From Chitinophaga hostae (GTDB taxonomy: Bacteria > Bacteroidota > Bacteroidia > Chitinophagales > Chitinophagaceae): 64,000 nt of DNA. The position numbers and the translations under genes were made by a program. Of this stretch, positions 7,170 to 16,122 are shown one piece after another (the first letter of the stretch is position 1; every line of letters begins with the position of its first letter). The notes beneath the pieces were generated by a model. The model did not search any database. It had not been told where the DNA came from and saw nothing but the letters and a program-made list of their open reading frames with translations. Where the stretch lies: contig NZ_JAGTXB010000001.1 of the NCBI RefSeq assembly GCF_018224885.1, forward strand, positions 620,001 through 684,000, given 5' to 3'.

Positions 7170-9788
7170 CTAAGAAATGGCTTTTTTCACTGCAGCAACT
7201 ACCTGGTCCAGCTTGTCTGTTTCCTGTCCGCCTGCTGTAGCAAAGGTTTTCTGGCCACCACCGCCGCCTTTGATCAACGGGGCGATAAATTCTTTAATGA
7301 ACTTCGGCGCCTCCCACCCTTTGGCTGCCACTATCTTTTCGTCTATTGTCAGTGCCACGCTGGCTTTACCGCCAATGTTAGCTACGAACAACAGTATATG
7401 GTCCGGCAGTTCGTTTTTCAGCTGGAAAGACAATTGCTTGAGTCCTTCGGCGCTGTTTACATTTACTACCTGTCCAAGGAAGTTGGTTCCATTGATTTGC
7501 TCAGCCTGATTGCGCAGGCCGGTGGCAAGGGTACGTACTTTCTCAAGTTCGAGGGCTTCCAGCTGTTTTTCGAGAGAGACTTTGTCCTGCAGCAGTGTTT
7601 CCACGGCTTTTACAGCTTCTTTCGGGTTTTTCAGGGCAGCTTTGATTTCTTTGAGCTGCTGCAGCTGTTCGTTTACAAAAGCATCTGCTTTAGCGCCGGT
7701 CACAGCTTCCACGCGGCGTACGCCGGCGGCTACCGCACCTTCCGATACAAACTTAAACTGTCCCAGTTCGCCGGTGGAACTGATATGGGTACCACCGCAC
7801 AATTCAACGCTGTAGGCAGGGTCGATGATCACCACGCGTACCACATCGCCGTATTTTTCACCGAACAATGCCATGGCGCCCAGTTTCAGGGCTTCTTCCT
7901 TTGGCAGTTCCCGGATTACTACAGGAATATTTTCGCGGATCTTTTCATTTACAATCGCCTCTACCTGTGCCATTTCCTCATCGGTTACTTTCGCAAAGTG
8001 GGAGAAGTCGAAACGCAGGGCTTCTGCGTTAACCAGCGATCCTTTCTGCGCTACGTGCGTGCCCAGTACCTGCCGCAGTGCAGCATGCAGTAAATGGGTG
8101 GCAGAGTGATGACGTTCCGTATTTTGACGCTTATCCTTAGCCACTGTTGCCTTTACCTGGGCCGCAGGCTGCGCCGGCAGTTTGTCGGCAAAGTGGATGG
8201 TAAGGTTATTTTCCTTTTTGGTATCTGTAATATGGATTACTTCATCACCGAAATGCAGGGTGCCGGTATCGCCAACCTGTCCGCCGCTTTCAGCATAGAA
8301 AGGCGTTTGGCCCAGCACCAGCTGGAACTGCTCTTTCCCTTTGGCTTTTACTGTGCGGTATTTCAGCAGTTTGGTAGTGCTTTCCAGTTGCTCATAGCCA
8401 ACAAATACTGAATTGGGCGTTTCGTCCAATACCACCCAGTCGCCGGTATCCATTTCTGTAGCGGCGCGGGAGCGATCTTTCTGCTGTTTCATGGCAGCAT
8501 CAAAGCCTTCTTTATCAACGGTAAAGCCATTTTCTGAGGCAATGAGGCTGGTAAGGTCGTATGGAAACCCGTAGGTATCGTACAACTCAAAAGCGGTTTG
8601 ACCATCTACGGTTTTAGCAGTGGCATTCTTTATATAATCTTCTATCCTGCGGATACCGCTTTCCAGGGTACGCAGGAAGTTGTTTTCTTCTTCAAATACT
8701 ACTTTTTTCACAAAGTCTGCCTGCTGTTGCAGTTCAGGGAATACATGCGAAAACTGTGCAGCCAGTACCGGTACCAGGTCATGCAGCAGTGGTTTTTTAA
8801 CATCCAGGAAGGAGAAGTAATAGCGTACCGCCCTGCGCAGGATACGACGGATAACGTAACCGGCGCCTGTATTGGATGGTAATTGGCCGTCGGCGATGGT
8901 AAAGGAAATGGCGCGGATATGATCTGCAATTACGCGGAAGGCCACATCTTTTTTATCGTCGGTACCTGTATATTTCTTACCAGTCAGGCTTTCTGTGGTA
9001 TGGATGGTACCCATAAACAGATCGGTATCGTAGTTGGAGGTTTTACCCTGCAGCACTCTTACCAGGCGCTCCAGTCCCATGCCTGTATCCACATGTTGGG
9101 CAGGCAGCGGTTCCAGTGATTTATCTTTCAGGCGGTTGAACTGCATGAATACGTTGTTCCATATCTCTATTACCTGGGGATGGTCTGCATTCACCAATGT
9201 TTTACCGTCTACCTCTTTTCTTTCGGCTTCGGTTCTGCAGTCCACATGAATTTCAGAGCAGGGACCACAGGGACCTGTATCTCCCATTTCCCAGAAGTTA
9301 TCCTTTTTATTACCTAACAGGATACGGTCTTCCGCAATATGCTGTTTCCAGAAATTGTACGCTTCTTCGTCTTTTGGTAAATTTTCGCTGGCATCTCCCT
9401 GAAAAACAGTTACATAGAGTTTGTCTTTAGGAATTTTATAAACCTCTGTCAGTAATTCCCAGCTCCAGGTGATGGCTTCTTTCTTAAAATAGTCGCCAAA
9501 GCTCCAGTTACCGAGCATTTCAAACATGGTATGGTGGTAAGTATCAATACCTACTTCTTCCAGGTCGTTGTGCTTGCCGCTTACCCGCAGGCACTTTTGC
9601 GTGTCTACCACCCTTTTATTAGGGGGAACCCGGTTGCCAAGGAAGTAATCCTTAAACTGGTTCATACCCGCATTGGTGAACATCAGGGTTGGATCGTTTT
9701 TGATAACGATAGGGGCAGATGGGACAATCTGGTGCCCTTTTGACGCAAAAAAGTCCAGGAATTGCTGTCTTATTTCAGATGCTGTCAT
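7170..9788 (-). CDS. alaS: Alanine--tRNA ligase
   Basis: Charges tRNA(Ala) and hydrolyses mischarged Ser/Gly-tRNA(Ala). The full-length 872-residue protein starts MTASEIRQQFLDFFASKGH. The class II catalytic core (about 1-240) includes FTNAGMNQFKDYFLG and TGMGLERL. The editing domain carries the zinc motif HHSATHLLHAALRQ and CGGTH. The C-terminal coiled coil and C-Ala domain end with GGGGGQKTFATAGGQ, a glycine-rich motif typical of AlaRS. Nothing is missing. The gene is transcribed away from the M23 peptidase gene, and a long inverted repeat touches its stop codon. Confidence 0.98.
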   Translation of the reverse strand: MTASEIRQQFLDFFASKGHQIVPSAPIVIKNDPTLMFTNAGMNQFKDYFLGNRVPPNKRVVDTQKCLRVSGKHNDLEEVGIDTYHHTMFEMLGNWSFGDYFKKEAITWSWELLTEVYKIPKDKLYVTVFQGDASENLPKDEEAYNFWKQHIAEDRILLGNKKDNFWEMGDTGPCGPCSEIHVDCRTEAERKEVDGKTLVNADHPQVIEIWNNVFMQFNRLKDKSLEPLPAQHVDTGMGLERLVRVLQGKTSNYDTDLFMGTIHTTESLTGKKYTGTDDKKDVAFRVIADHIRAISFTIADGQLPSNTGAGYVIRRILRRAVRYYFSFLDVKKPLLHDLVPVLAAQFSHVFPELQQQADFVKKVVFEEENNFLRTLESGIRRIEDYIKNATAKTVDGQTAFELYDTYGFPYDLTSLIASENGFTVDKEGFDAAMKQQKDRSRAATEMDTGDWVVLDETPNSVFVGYEQLESTTKLLKYRTVKAKGKEQFQLVLGQTPFYAESGGQVGDTGTLHFGDEVIHITDTKKENNLTIHFADKLPAQPAAQVKATVAKDKRQNTERHHSATHLLHAALRQVLGTHVAQKGSLVNAEALRFDFSHFAKVTDEEMAQVEAIVNEKIRENIPVVIRELPKEEALKLGAMALFGEKYGDVVRVVIIDPAYSVELCGGTHISSTGELGQFKFVSEGAVAAGVRRVEAVTGAKADAFVNEQLQQLKEIKAALKNPKEAVKAVETLLQDKVSLEKQLEALELEKVRTLATGLRNQAEQINGTNFLGQVVNVNSAEGLKQLSFQLKNELPDHILLFVANIGGKASVALTIDEKIVAAKGWEAPKFIKEFIAPLIKGGGGGQKTFATAGGQETDKLDQVVAAVKKAIS

Positions 9789-10142
9789 AAATATTGATAC
9801 GAATTAATATGTATTTTTTATCTTATACTGGCGTTTTTACCTGCTTTGGGCTTATACTTGTATTTCAAGCCCTTATAAAGTAGTTAGAAAATTGACATTC
9901 AAAAGGTTGATGTTTTAATCTAATTACAGTAGGTTTGTGCGCCTTATTTTCCCGCCGTGTTAAAGGGAGTGCAAAAATATCGAAACTGGTATGATTATGC
10001 AAAACAGGTTGTATAACCCGGCAAAAATAGTTCAATGGGAAAAGAAATGCCAACAATACCCATCCATAAGTTTGTTCCTTGTGAAATAAATCGGCTGTCA
10101 TAGCGTTCACTGCACTATGGCGCATAAAGTATACCCTGGTGC
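9789..10142. other. 354-bp divergent intergenic region between alaS and the M23 gene
   Basis: No convincing gene is present. A good Bacteroidota-type promoter reads rightward: TTG at 9906-9908, 20-bp spacer, TAggTTTG at 9929-9936. A second -7-like box TAagTTTG lies at 10067-10074 without a clear -33 partner. If the first promoter serves the M23 gene, its 5' leader would be about 200 nt. Minus-strand TAttTTTG boxes occur near 9974-9981 and 10022-10029 and could serve alaS. Confidence 0.5.
9906..9936 (+). promoter_or_regulatory. Putative promoter upstream of the M23 peptidase gene
   Basis: TTG (9906-9908), 20-bp spacer and TAggTTTG (9929-9936) fit the primary-sigma consensus of Bacteroidota. 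It is about 205 bp from the next start codon, so the target assignment is inference. Confidence 0.45.
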
Positions 10143-11114
10143 ATGAAGAAGGTTAAATATTTTTATAATACCCAAACATTAAAATACGAGAAGCTCGTAG
10201 TATCGCTACGGGTTAAAATCCTGAGAATACTGGGGTTCGTGTCTGCGGCTATCGTTACCGGGGCAATTTTTCTTTCCATAGCTTACCGCCTGGTCGACTC
10301 TCCCAAGGAGAAGTCGCTGCGTCGTGACCTGGAAGGAATGAAGGAAAAATATGATGCGCTGCAGGGCCGGATGAAGGAAATGAAGGGAAAGCTCGCTGAA
10401 CTGGAAGACCGCGACAATGAAATTTACCGTGTCATCTTTGAAGCCTCCCCTATCCCGGACAGTACCCGTTTGGGGAAAATAAAGCGTGATGAGGAAGCCG
10501 CCCAGTTGCAATCCTTTGCCAGCAGTGAAATCATTGCTTCTACCTCCGTTTTGCTGAAAGAATTGAATAACCGGGTGAAAGCACAGGAAGCCTCTTATGA
10601 TGAAATTGATAAGATGGTAAAGAATAAGCAGCAGATGCTGGCTTCTATCCCCGCTATTCAACCGGTGTCCAATAAAGATCTTAAACATATAGCCTCCGGT
10701 TTCGGATATCGTATTGATCCTATCTATAAAACCATGAAATACCACGCAGGGCTCGATTTTGCAGCACCGAGCGGCACGCCTATCTACGCCACCGGCGATG
10801 GTACCGTGGAAGAAGCCAGTTTGAGTGATGTGGGATATGGTAACCACGTGGTAATTCGGCATGGATACGGCTATAAAACATTGTATGGGCACATGCTGCG
10901 GATGAAAGTGAAAGCCGGTCAGGCCGTGAAACGCGGCGATGTGCTGGGATGGGTAGGCAGCACCGGTAAATCCACCGGCCCCCACTGCCACTATGAAGTG
11001 ATGAAAAACGGCGAGAAAGTTGACCCGGTATACTTCTTCTTTAACGACCTTACTCCCGAACAATTTGATCGCATGCTGAAAATGGCCAGGTCAGGAAACC
11101 AGTCGTTCGACTAA
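10143..11114 (+). CDS. M23 (LytM-type) peptidase with membrane anchor and coiled coil
   Basis: Probable peptidoglycan endopeptidase or LytM-domain divisome/envelope factor. The 323-residue protein has a basic N-terminus, one transmembrane helix (about 28-48) and a charged coiled coil (about 53-95, rich in K/E/M). A second helical region follows, then the M23 domain (about 180-300). Zinc ligands are visible: HAGLD (His201, Asp205) and PHCHYE (His283), with His250 (LYGH) and His281 as catalytic histidines, so it looks active. The family commonly cleaves stem-peptide cross-links. The gene stands alone, divergent from alaS, with a heptamer array between it and the MerR gene. Confidence 0.93.
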   Translation: MKKVKYFYNTQTLKYEKLVVSLRVKILRILGFVSAAIVTGAIFLSIAYRLVDSPKEKSLRRDLEGMKEKYDALQGRMKEMKGKLAELEDRDNEIYRVIFEASPIPDSTRLGKIKRDEEAAQLQSFASSEIIASTSVLLKELNNRVKAQEASYDEIDKMVKNKQQMLASIPAIQPVSNKDLKHIASGFGYRIDPIYKTMKYHAGLDFAAPSGTPIYATGDGTVEEASLSDVGYGNHVVIRHGYGYKTLYGHMLRMKVKAGQAVKRGDVLGWVGSTGKSTGPHCHYEVMKNGEKVDPVYFFFNDLTPEQFDRMLKMARSGNQSFD

Positions 11115-11188
11115 TTTTATACCCTTAGTCATTAACTTTTAGGAAGTTACAGGCCCTGACTACTACTGGTGTGTGAAAAAATTATGAG

Positions 11189-11224
11189 TGGCAAAAGCGG
11201 AAAGCTAAAGGCTAAAAGCTTAAC
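11189..11224 (+). repeat. Single-arm heptamer array
   Basis: A short run of 7-bp units (GCGGAAA, GCTAAAG, GCTAAAA, GCTTAAC) with no inverted partner nearby. The units match those in the long inverted repeats of this window. It lies in the spacer between the M23 and MerR genes and may be a degraded or half element. Confidence 0.6.
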
Positions 11225-11267
11225 TTCATCTTTGTAAAAGATATTTGTCACCTCGTTTTTTACTACG

Positions 11268-11789
11268 ATGCACCAGCTAGACCTTTTTTCGACACCTGGA
11301 ATACCGCATCCTGCCGAAGCCGCGGTAACCGTGCCAGCTAAAGTAAAAGTAAAGGCAAGCAGCAAAAAGAAAGCTGCCGTAGCTCCCACCTTACCTGGGA
11401 AAAAGAGGGGACGTAAATCATTGAAAGAGTTATCGGAGGACCCGGATCTGATTATGGAATTGGATAAATTGGTACTAGATAAGCAGTATTATTCGATCAG
11501 TGAAGTTGCAGCCATGTTTAAGGTGAATACTTCGCTTATCCGCTATTGGGAAAATGAGTTCGATATACTGCAGCCCAAAAAGAACAGGAAAGGCGATCGC
11601 CTCTTCCGACAGGAGGATATTCAGCACCTCAAATTAATTTATCATCTGCTGCGCGAAAGAAAATATACCATTGAAGGCGCCAAGCAGAAGCTAAAGGAAG
11701 ACCACAAGCTGGCAGCCCGCAATTTTGAAATGGTACAGGCTTTGCTAAAGGTACGGGGTTTCTTAACGGAACTAAAAGATCAATTATAA
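11268..11789 (+). CDS. MerR-family transcriptional regulator
   Basis: DNA-binding protein of 173 aa. Residues 1-50 form a disordered, Ala/Lys/Pro-rich basic tail. The MerR winged helix covers about 66-135: YYSISEVAAMFKVNTSLIRY is the helix-turn-helix, followed by WENEFDILQPKKNRKGDRLF and the wing and second helix QEDIQHLKLIYHLLRERKYT. No cysteine-rich effector site is present, so it is not a classic metal sensor. Orthologues with the same tail are conserved in Bacteroidota, but targets are unknown to me. It is followed after 10 bp by a thioredoxin-fold gene, suggesting co-transcription. The start is the ATG giving MHQLDLFSTPG. Confidence 0.85.
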   Translation: MHQLDLFSTPGIPHPAEAAVTVPAKVKVKASSKKKAAVAPTLPGKKRGRKSLKELSEDPDLIMELDKLVLDKQYYSISEVAAMFKVNTSLIRYWENEFDILQPKKNRKGDRLFRQEDIQHLKLIYHLLRERKYTIEGAKQKLKEDHKLAARNFEMVQALLKVRGFLTELKDQL

Positions 11790-11799
11790 AAAAATCATT

Positions 11800-12309
11800 A
11801 TGCGATTGAAAACATTACTATTGAGTGGCGGCCTGTTATGCTCATCTCTGGCCTGGGCACAGGATGGAAAGGTATTGAAGGGCAAGATAGATATGAAAAC
11901 ACTGATGAATGATACTTCCACTACGTGGTTCTACAAAGGTGTGAACAGCTACCAGCCTAACGATAATATGCTCAATTATATTAAAACTAACCGCGCCAAC
12001 TTCAACATGGTTGTGGTAATGGGCACCTGGGATGAAACCAGCCGCGAAGTAGTACCGGCACTCTATAAAGTAATGATCACCGGTGGCAGCCCCGACGAAC
12101 AGATTGTTATGTTTGCTGCCGATCAGAAACTGCAGTCAGATGCGCCGGTAGACTATAAAGTAAAAAAATTACCAACGATCATCGTATTCAAGGATGGCAA
12201 GGAAGAAGGCCGCATCGTTGGCACTCCCAAAGAATCTATCGAAGCTGATCTCTCCCGCATTTTACTGAGCAGCAGCAAGAAAGAAAAAGATACAAAAGAG
12301 AAGGAATAA
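11800..12309 (+). CDS. Secreted thioredoxin-fold protein lacking the redox cysteines
   Basis: Exported 169-residue protein with a signal peptide ending SSLAWAQ. The body has a thioredoxin-like fold: MVVVMGTW (second strand), then Asp78-Glu-Thr-Ser81 where a CxxC motif normally sits, and the cis-Pro strand KKLPTIIVFKDG (Pro125) with VGTP after it. With no cysteine in the active-site turn it cannot act as a disulfide oxidoreductase. A binding or chaperone role is inferred. The tail (SSKKEKDTKEKE) is highly charged. It lies 10 bp after the MerR gene in the same orientation, and the long inverted repeat at 12321 follows its stop. Confidence 0.75.
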   Translation: MRLKTLLLSGGLLCSSLAWAQDGKVLKGKIDMKTLMNDTSTTWFYKGVNSYQPNDNMLNYIKTNRANFNMVVVMGTWDETSREVVPALYKVMITGGSPDEQIVMFAADQKLQSDAPVDYKVKKLPTIIVFKDGKEEGRIVGTPKESIEADLSRILLSSSKKEKDTKEKE

Positions 12310-12320
12310 AAGCCTGATTT

Positions 12321-12502
12321 TTTCTTGCCCAGGATTAGATAGATTTTGAGGATTTGAGGATTTGAGGATTATATTTTTACAGGATTTAAAAAGATTAGCG
12401 AAGATAAAAGCGGCATCCGCTTCTGTCTTCGCTAATCTTTTTAAAATCATCAAACGAAAAAATCCCTAAATCCTCAAAATCTATCTAATCCTGGGCAAGA
12501 AA
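12321..12502. repeat. Nested inverted repeat, AGGATTA module (copy B2)
   Basis: Perfect 35-bp arms at 12321-12355 and 12468-12502 carry the AGGATTA module. Inside is a second stem (about 12386-12413 and 12415-12443, two mismatches by eye) built around a GATTAGCGAAGA sequence. It occupies the spacer between the convergent thioredoxin-like and mscS genes. Unlike copies at 6987 and 33667 it has no heptamer arms outside. Confidence 0.9.
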
Positions 12503-12518
12503 AAAAATCCGCCTGATC

Positions 12519-13622
12519 TCAATTCCGTTCATCCGTTATCGTTACACTTGTAGTAGTAGAAGGTAATTTAATTCCCCTGGCCTCCAACAGCTTGATCACC
12601 GTTAAGCTCACCGATTCCCTCAAAGCCGCATACTGATTCCCTTCAATAATGTAGGTGTTAAAGATGATTTGGATAACGTAAGTGTCTTTCGTAAAATCAT
12701 TCAGGTTCACTGTAAAGTTTTCCAGTACGCTGCTGTTGCTTTTCAGCGATTGTCTTACATCCTGCAAAAACAGGAGCAGCGCTTCTGCCTGCGTATCTGT
12801 GCCCAGCTCCAGTTTCATGGCCACGCGCTGTTGGGTGCGCAGGGACAGGTTGTCCAGGATACTATCTACCATTTTTTTATTGGGCACTGTGACAAAGGTT
12901 TTTTCCAGGGTGCGGATGCGGGTACTACGTAGTCCTATCTTTTCTACAGCGCCCTGGTAAGAGTCTACCTTAACGCTGTCGCCTACACGAAACGGTTTGT
13001 CAAAAAAGATGATAAAAGAACCAATCAGGTTCTCAATGCTTTCTTTGGCAGCGAGTGCAAGGGCTGCCGCACCGATACCAAGGCCCGCAATAATTTTTTC
13101 CACCAATCCGGGACCGAACAGGATGCGGATAAAGGCTATTGCACCCATGATAAACACGATGGCCTTAAAGAAATCCCGGAAAAAAATAATGAACTGGTTA
13201 TCGGTTTTATCTTCCGTCAGATCCGCCTTCTTTTCCAGTACCAGCGCAATGAAGTCGATCAGGCGTAATACAATCCAGATAATACTCATGCTCAGCAACA
13301 GTTCGAGCAGGGTATCCGTTACATTTTGCAGGGTCGCTTTTCCATAAACATATACATTGAGTATACGCGGAAACGTGAACCGGTCAATGGTGAGCATGAA
13401 AGTGGTCAGCAACAGGAAGTATTCCAGTGGCCGCAGCAGCAGGCTTACAAAGTCTTTTTCGTCGATTTGCGGCGACCAGTGCCGCACCAGCCGGAACAGG
13501 ATTGCCGCCAGCCCCTTGGACACATAGCGTTTCACAATCAGCACAAACAATAATACGCCGATCAATATCAGGTAATCCTGCACGGGGTTGTCTAAAAATA
13601 CTTTGTTTAAGAACTCGTTCAT
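12519..13622 (-). CDS. MscS-family mechanosensitive ion channel
   Basis: Small-conductance mechanosensitive channel relative, inner membrane, 367 aa. About four or five hydrophobic helices precede the pore-lining TM3-like segment, which is glycine/alanine-rich (AGLGIGAAALALAAKESIENLI). The MscS beta domain follows (FDKPFRVGDSVKVDSYQGAVEKIGLRSTRIRT with internal spacing typical of the family, then VPNKKMVDS). The C-terminal alpha/beta domain ends LPSTTTSVTI. It probably vents solutes on hypo-osmotic shock, though many MscS paralogues have other gating. It sits 9 bp downstream of the amidohydrolase gene in the same orientation, so the two are probably co-transcribed. Confidence 0.93.
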   Translation of the reverse strand: MNEFLNKVFLDNPVQDYLILIGVLLFVLIVKRYVSKGLAAILFRLVRHWSPQIDEKDFVSLLLRPLEYFLLLTTFMLTIDRFTFPRILNVYVYGKATLQNVTDTLLELLLSMSIIWIVLRLIDFIALVLEKKADLTEDKTDNQFIIFFRDFFKAIVFIMGAIAFIRILFGPGLVEKIIAGLGIGAAALALAAKESIENLIGSFIIFFDKPFRVGDSVKVDSYQGAVEKIGLRSTRIRTLEKTFVTVPNKKMVDSILDNLSLRTQQRVAMKLELGTDTQAEALLLFLQDVRQSLKSNSSVLENFTVNLNDFTKDTYVIQIIFNTYIIEGNQYAALRESVSLTVIKLLEARGIKLPSTTTSVTITDERN

Positions 13623-13631
13623 AGTTTACAG

Positions 13632-14777
13632 CTAAATTATTCTACTGCTTTCCTGGTTAATCAATATAACACCTGGCCGATTGCCGGTGTTGAAACTGCC
13701 GTAGGTATCCTGTATGCCCAGGGCCTTCGCGCCGTTAAAAGTAGCCCATTGCAGTATTTCTTCCAACGGAATTTCCGGAAAATGATGTCGGATGGTTTTT
13801 ATTTCTTCCCAAACAGACAAACGGTGGTTAGATGCCAGGCTATCAGTACCCAGGGTGATATTACATTTCAGTTCCCGGAACAGCGGTATATCCGGCAGGC
13901 GGTTTTCAATGTACAGGTTGGCCTGCGGACAAAGGCACCACCAGGTTTCCAATGGTTGTTGCTGTGCAAATCGTATATCCTGTTCCGTAGTAAAGGTGTT
14001 GTGTACAAGTAATATTTTATTTGGGGAGAAGTAGGGCAGGTAAGCTTCCAGGCTGTTGGTACCGGTGGGTTGGAAGGCGCTGACATCCATCCCGAAATGC
14101 TCGTAAAAACGGAGGAAATCGCCTGTTTTTGTTTGGAATAACTCATTTTCTGCCGGCGTTTCCTGGTTGTGGATGCATACCGGGGTATTGGCCGGCGTAC
14201 TGCCGAGGAGGCCGAACAGGGTTTGACTAACCGAATAGGGTGCATGCGGCACAATAGAGCACCGGTGCCGGGTATCGTCGATTTCCCGGAAAGCCGCCAG
14301 CACGTCCATGCTGTACTGGTAGCGGCTATTGGCGCCGGCATCGGCCACTCCCATACATTCTACAAAGGAATGGTAATACATCCGGCCCTGTTGCTTTTTC
14401 ACCAGGGTGGCGGTGCCGTTACAGATATCGCCCACCGCCGAAATGCCGGCATCCCACATATCCTGCTCGGCCTGGTCGATCATGGCGTTGTAGTCAGCGG
14501 TATTGCTATTCCTCAGTTGCATGACCCGGGTCAGGAAATCGGGCAGCCCGGTTTTTTCCGGGATCACCCCTTTCATATGTGATAATTCCAGGTGGCAATG
14601 GGTGTTTACAAACCCCGGACATAATATTCCATCCAGTTCTGTTACCTGTTCGCCGGCATCCGATTCGGCCACAATGCCCGCCACTACACCATTTTCATCG
14701 AGTATCAGCACATGCCCGGGACCCAGCAGCCGGGTACCATTAAATATATCTTTTCCCTTTAATTTGATCTGTTTCAA
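13632..14777 (-). CDS. Amidohydrolase-superfamily metal-dependent hydrolase
   Basis: Metallo-hydrolase of the chlorohydrolase/deaminase branch, 381 aa, cytoplasmic. The metal-binding motif is GFVNTHCHLELSH (about 58-70). Further ligand candidates are His residues in VPHAPYSVS and VHNTF, and the conserved Asp in GTDSLASNH near the C-terminus. A short beta-sandwich is formed by N- and C-terminal strands (FNGTRLLGPGHVLILDENG; NTGNRPGVILI). Relatives deaminate nucleosides or S-adenosylhomocysteine-type substrates, including aminofutalosine in menaquinone synthesis. The sequence alone does not decide. It is upstream of mscS with a 9-bp gap. Confidence 0.83.
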   Translation of the reverse strand: MKQIKLKGKDIFNGTRLLGPGHVLILDENGVVAGIVAESDAGEQVTELDGILCPGFVNTHCHLELSHMKGVIPEKTGLPDFLTRVMQLRNSNTADYNAMIDQAEQDMWDAGISAVGDICNGTATLVKKQQGRMYYHSFVECMGVADAGANSRYQYSMDVLAAFREIDDTRHRCSIVPHAPYSVSQTLFGLLGSTPANTPVCIHNQETPAENELFQTKTGDFLRFYEHFGMDVSAFQPTGTNSLEAYLPYFSPNKILLVHNTFTTEQDIRFAQQQPLETWWCLCPQANLYIENRLPDIPLFRELKCNITLGTDSLASNHRLSVWEEIKTIRHHFPEIPLEEILQWATFNGAKALGIQDTYGSFNTGNRPGVILINQESSRII

Positions 14778-14877
14778 TTACCTGCTGTTTAATTAAGTTA
14801 ATGGTGTTAATTTTGCAACCCGATTGGCAGTATCATTTTCCGGTTTGGGAAAGGATACTCAAAAGTCAAATATAATT

Positions 14878-15942
14878 ATGATAGACAAACTGGAAGCTAT
14901 AAAAGGTCGTTTCGAGCAGGTATCAATGGCGCTCACCAACCCCGAAGTTGTTAGTGATAACAAGAAATTCGGGCAGCTGAGTAAGGAATACCGGCAGTTG
15001 GAAAAGATCGTGAAGGCATATGATGCCTACCGTAAATTACTGGACAATATTGCATTTAACAAAGAAGTGCTGGACAGTGGCGATGATGAAATGCGCGAAC
15101 TGGCAAAGGCGGAAACGGAAGAATTGCAGGAGCAGAAAACAGCCCTGGAAGAAGAGATCCGTAACCTGCTGATACCAAAAGATCCCCAGGATGAAAAGAA
15201 TGCCATCCTTGAAATCCGCGCCGGTACCGGTGGTGATGAGGCAAGCCTTTTTGCGGGAGACCTGTTCCGGATGTATCTCCGCTTCTGTGAGCTCAAGGGC
15301 TGGACCACCAGTTTGCTGAGCGAAAATCCCGGTTCTGCCGGTGGTTACAAGGAAATTGTGATGGAAGTGAATGGAGACGATGTATATGGTACCCTGAAGT
15401 TTGAATCGGGCGTACACCGCGTACAGCGGGTACCTGCCACAGAAGCCTCCGGCCGTGTGCATACCTCTGCAGCTACTGTAGCCGTATTACCGGAAGCCGA
15501 AGAAGTGGATGTAGACGTAAGGGAAGCCGATATTAAAATGGATACTTTCCGCTCCTCCGGTGCGGGTGGTCAGCACGTAAATAAAACTGAGTCGGCGGTA
15601 AGGCTTACGCATATTCCTACCGGTGTGGTAGTAGAATGCCAGGAAGGCCGCAGCCAGCACTCTAACCGTGAAATTGCGATGAAAATGTTACGTACCCGCA
15701 TCTATGAGGCGGCAGTCCGTAAGCATGAAGATGCTATTGCCTCCCAGCGTAAAAGTTTGGTATCTACCGGGGACAGGTCTGCTAAAATACGTACCTACAA
15801 CTACCCGCAGGGGCGTGTTACCGATCACCGTATAGGCATGACAGTTTACAATATGGACGCTTTTATGAACGGTGATATTAAAGATATGATCGATGCGCTG
15901 CAGTTTGCGGAAAACGCCGAAAAACTGAAACAGGGCAGCTAA
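14878..15942 (+). CDS. prfA: Peptide chain release factor 1
   Basis: Recognises UAA and UAG stop codons and triggers peptide release. I place the start at the ATG giving MIDKLEAIKGRFEQV (14878), which gives 354 aa; an upstream in-frame TTG at 14824 gives a non-conserved leader. The codon-reading tripeptide Pro-Ala-Thr is at 186-188 (RVPATEASGRVHTS) and the peptidyl-hydrolysis motif GGQ at 230-232 (SSGAGGQHVNKTESAVRLTH). PAT rather than SPF marks it as RF1, not RF2. No methyltransferase prmC is adjacent. Confidence 0.97.
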   Translation: MIDKLEAIKGRFEQVSMALTNPEVVSDNKKFGQLSKEYRQLEKIVKAYDAYRKLLDNIAFNKEVLDSGDDEMRELAKAETEELQEQKTALEEEIRNLLIPKDPQDEKNAILEIRAGTGGDEASLFAGDLFRMYLRFCELKGWTTSLLSENPGSAGGYKEIVMEVNGDDVYGTLKFESGVHRVQRVPATEASGRVHTSAATVAVLPEAEEVDVDVREADIKMDTFRSSGAGGQHVNKTESAVRLTHIPTGVVVECQEGRSQHSNREIAMKMLRTRIYEAAVRKHEDAIASQRKSLVSTGDRSAKIRTYNYPQGRVTDHRIGMTVYNMDAFMNGDIKDMIDALQFAENAEKLKQGS

Positions 15943-15962
15943 AGCAGGCAAACCCCCTCTGG

Positions 15963-16011
15963 TGTTGCGGGAAGATACAGGGAAAGATATTCCTTGTTAT
16001 CTTTCCGCAAC
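15963..16011. other. Hairpin downstream of prfA
   Basis: Arms 15963-15976 and 15998-16011 (GTTGCGGGAAGATA with its inverse, one G-T) form a stem over a 21-nt loop. No T tract follows, so it is an uncertain terminator. It rules out an early start for the next gene, which would run through it. Confidence 0.45.
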
Positions 16012-16122
16012 CACATCCGTAATTTATCAAAATATCCTACATTTAATCTGCGGGCGTCGTTTAACGATCTCTGCTGCACTAAAAACAGAAAACCTTTTTC
16101 TTCCCCTAAAAATCATCTCCAA

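Noticed and set aside
7398..8093. Long plus-strand open frame opposite alaS
   Set aside because: It lies wholly antisense to a complete alanyl-tRNA synthetase and encodes a low-credibility Phe/Gln-rich sequence.
9865..10125. 86-codon minus-strand frame in the alaS/M23 spacer
   Set aside because: No signal, domain or consistent composition; it overlaps the putative promoter region.
10206..11063. Long minus-strand open frame opposite the M23 gene
   Set aside because: It mirrors a well-supported M23 peptidase and has no start context or family motif; codon bias of the real gene explains it.
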